Positions 13,909 to 15,132 of a DNA stretch of 15,132 nt are shown here, in pieces. Under the pieces are notes generated by a model, which made no database searches, had not been told where the DNA came from, and worked only from the letters and a program-made list of their open reading frames with translations. The position numbers and the translations under genes are program-made. Origin of the DNA: JBCCZC01 sp039188505 (GTDB taxonomy: Bacteria > Pseudomonadota > Gammaproteobacteria > Xanthomonadales > SZUA-38); contig JBCCZC010000100.1 of NCBI GenBank assembly GCA_039188505.1, positions 1 to 15,132 of the forward strand, written 5' to 3'. Numbering within the stretch: the first letter of the stretch is position 1; each line of letters begins with the position of its first letter.

Positions 13909-14505
13909 TCACCGAATCCTCGCCAGCAGCCGCCGTGCCGAACGCTCCATGTCCCGACGCCGCTTCGCAGCCTGGCGCCGCAGATTCACGCCGATCGCGC
14001 GCTCGAACTCTTTCGGGAACTGCTCGCCGAGTCGGTTGGTGCCGATCCGGGCCGCGCGGCGCACGTGCTGCTCGACAGGCACGGTCACGGACTTGATCGG
14101 GTACCGACTGTCGCCTTGCCGCTTCGCGATAAACGACCCACCTCGGCCGCCCTGTACACGGAACGCGGTGGGATGGTTCCGGCCGTCGCCGCGCTTGCTG
14201 TTGAGCCTGTAGCCCTTCTTCGCGCGAGTCGGGTTGAGCCGACCGGCCGAAACGGGCAGCGTGCCGATACGCAGGGTACGGCCGCCGCTCTTGTTCTTGC
14301 TGTTCTTGGATCGCTTGCTGATGACCTTGGCGGGGACGCCTGCGGCCCTGGCTGCGGCGCCGCGCCACTTCGACAGGGCAGACCGCGAGGAGCGCAGCGT
14401 CGCCGTGTTCGTGGCCTTCGGGATGAACTCTTCCTTCAGGACGCCGAGATCCTCGGCGATCATCTTGGCGATGTCTTCCATGTTGGTTGCGAGGAAGTCG
14501 GTCAC
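13909..14505 (-). CDS. Minor tail protein Z-like (GPZ family)
   Basis: The start is GTG at 14505, overlapping the previous stop in a GTGA, with GGAAG ten bases upstream; an ATG at codon 9 lacks such a site. The protein is 198 residues and very basic. It follows the layout of the prophage minor tail protein Z family (Pfam Minor_tail_Z): an N-terminal helical part with repeated Ala/Arg (37-60), then TLRIGTLPVSAGRLNPTRAK (77-96), then a central FRVQGGRGGSFIAKR segment (115-129), the conserved SRYPIKSVTVPVEQ (133-146) and a basic helical end. In lambda, Z is needed to finish the tail at the head-proximal end. Here the gene lies upstream of the terminase genes, not beside the tail terminator, which is unusual. 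Confidence 0.78.
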   Translation of the reverse strand: MTDFLATNMEDIAKMIAEDLGVLKEEFIPKATNTATLRSSRSALSKWRGAAARAAGVPAKVISKRSKNSKNKSGGRTLRIGTLPVSAGRLNPTRAKKGYRLNSKRGDGRNHPTAFRVQGGRGGSFIAKRQGDSRYPIKSVTVPVEQHVRRAARIGTNRLGEQFPKEFERAIGVNLRRQAAKRRRDMERSARRLLARIR

Positions 14506-14963
14506 TGCTCAGGCACTTCCCACTGATCGCCGTTCACCACGAGACCTGCCGCCGCGGCACGGAAGATCTCGACGGCAGTAGCCGATTCCTTGTCGGTCGG
14601 GTCTACGTCGGGGATGCCTTCCAGGCGCTGCAGCACTTCAGCATTGAATCGATCCCGCACCATGGCGAAGAACTCCTCTAGCGTCATGAAGGGCCGGCTT
14701 CTGTCAGGCATGCCGTTAGTGACCCGGACGTAACCTGAAAGGTCAGTGCTATCGCGGTCGCCGTTGGGATCACGCGTCGCGGTGGCATCGAAGAAGCTAC
14801 CGTCTCCAGGGACGCGAGCGCCTTTCTGGCCGTTCTCGTCACCCTCGTACAGGCGCACGCGGAGAAACAGCGACGAGATGTCGCCGCCGGCAGCCGGGTC
14901 GCCGATGTCTGCCCACCAGAACGTTCGACCCTTCGCTTTGATGATGGGGCTGATGATTCTCAT
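14502..14963 (-). CDS. Unknown 153-residue protein upstream of Z-like gene
   Basis: ATG at 14963 has GAGGTGG about eight bases upstream and overlaps the Z-like start by four bases, so the two genes are probably translated together. The first half looks beta-rich (FWWADIGDPAAGGDISSLFL then RVRLYEGDEN). A Gly/Asp-rich loop follows (53-75), and the C-terminal half is helical (MTLEEFFAMVRDRFNAEVLQ). No membrane segment, signal peptide or known motif is visible. Its tight link to a minor tail protein suggests a virion or assembly role, by association only. I do not recognise a family. Confidence 0.82.
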   Translation of the reverse strand: MRIISPIIKAKGRTFWWADIGDPAAGGDISSLFLRVRLYEGDENGQKGARVPGDGSFFDATATRDPNGDRDSTDLSGYVRVTNGMPDRSRPFMTLEEFFAMVRDRFNAEVLQRLEGIPDVDPTDKESATAVEIFRAAAAGLVVNGDQWEVPEQ

Positions 14964-14967
14964 GTGA

Positions 14968-15132
14968 TCACCACCTCTTTCCGAATTGAATCGCGGCCTG
15001 AACGTCGGAACGCTCAGCGCCTCGCGAGAAGAACCGGGCGTGACGCAAGGTCAGCCCGCAGATGTAGCCCCAGCACTCGACCTCGCCGGACAGGTAGACG
15101 CTTTCCGTCTCGTTGTCCGTGCCGTCGTCGCC
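14968..15132 (-). CDS. Partial CDS at right edge, C-terminal 54 residues of an unknown protein
   Basis: A frame enters from the right edge and ends in TGA at 14968-14970, four bases before the next ATG; its last codons form that gene's ribosome binding site. The visible end reads EVECWGYICGLTLRHARFFS then RGAERSDVQAAIQFGKRW, with two Cys in CWGYIC. It is not a full gene here. I do not recognise a family. Tight spacing puts it in the same transcript as the 153-residue and Z-like genes. Confidence 0.72.
   Translation of the reverse strand, partial: GDDGTDNETESVYLSGEVECWGYICGLTLRHARFFSRGAERSDVQAAIQFGKRW

Noticed and set aside
1..15132. CRISPR array, tRNA, insertion sequence or attachment site
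   Set aside because: No regularly spaced repeats, cloverleaf-like segments, terminal inverted repeats or integrase were seen; nearly all of the window is covered by structural genes.

Overview
The window is a compact, GC-rich (by eye about 60-65%) tailed-phage structural module, either a free virus or a prophage. Every supported gene is on the minus strand, so the genes read from the right end (15132) to the left end (1). The genes are packed with one- to four-base stop/start overlaps or gaps of a few bases. The longest gene-free stretch is 77 bases. The protein families (GpA-type terminase, lambda-type portal, FII-, U- and Z-like proteins, G/GT frameshift) point to a lambda-like siphovirus of a high-GC bacterium, most likely a proteobacterium. 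No integrase, repressor, lysis or host gene is in view, so lifestyle and host cannot be settled.

Right block (15132-13909): the tail end of an unknown gene, an unknown 153-residue gene, and a minor tail protein Z-like gene. Lambda-type phages normally keep Z between the connector genes and the tail terminator. A terminator-like hairpin (13852-13881) separates this block from the packaging genes.

Packaging and head block (13831-6986): a small acidic ORF; a Nu1-like terminase small subunit; a GpA-like terminase large subunit; a 178-residue protein that looks like an Ig-like domain joined to a gpW-like connector domain; the lambda-type portal; a single-chain fusion of prohead protease and HK97-type major capsid protein, with a possible internal start for capsid alone; a 51-residue protein; and an FII-like head-tail joining protein ending in a short tandem repeat. 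A 10-bp hairpin with a GCAA tetraloop lies just after the capsid gene.

Tail block (6981-1): a 479-residue fibre-like protein sitting unexpectedly in the connector region, an unknown 122-residue protein, a U-like tail terminator, a small Lys/Pro-rich protein, the tail tube, the tail assembly chaperone G with a -1 frameshift extension GT (slippery heptamer GGGAAAG, the same as lambda), the 948-residue tape measure (by the lambda rule of about 0.15 nm per residue, a tail of roughly 140 nm), an unknown 173-residue protein, and the Pro/Gly-rich start of another gene.

Together these genes would package DNA, build and mature the head, join head to tail, and assemble a long non-contractile tail. The least ordinary parts are the fibre-like gene inside the connector region, the displaced Z-like gene, the protease-capsid fusion with a possible nested start, and two RNA hairpins at module boundaries.
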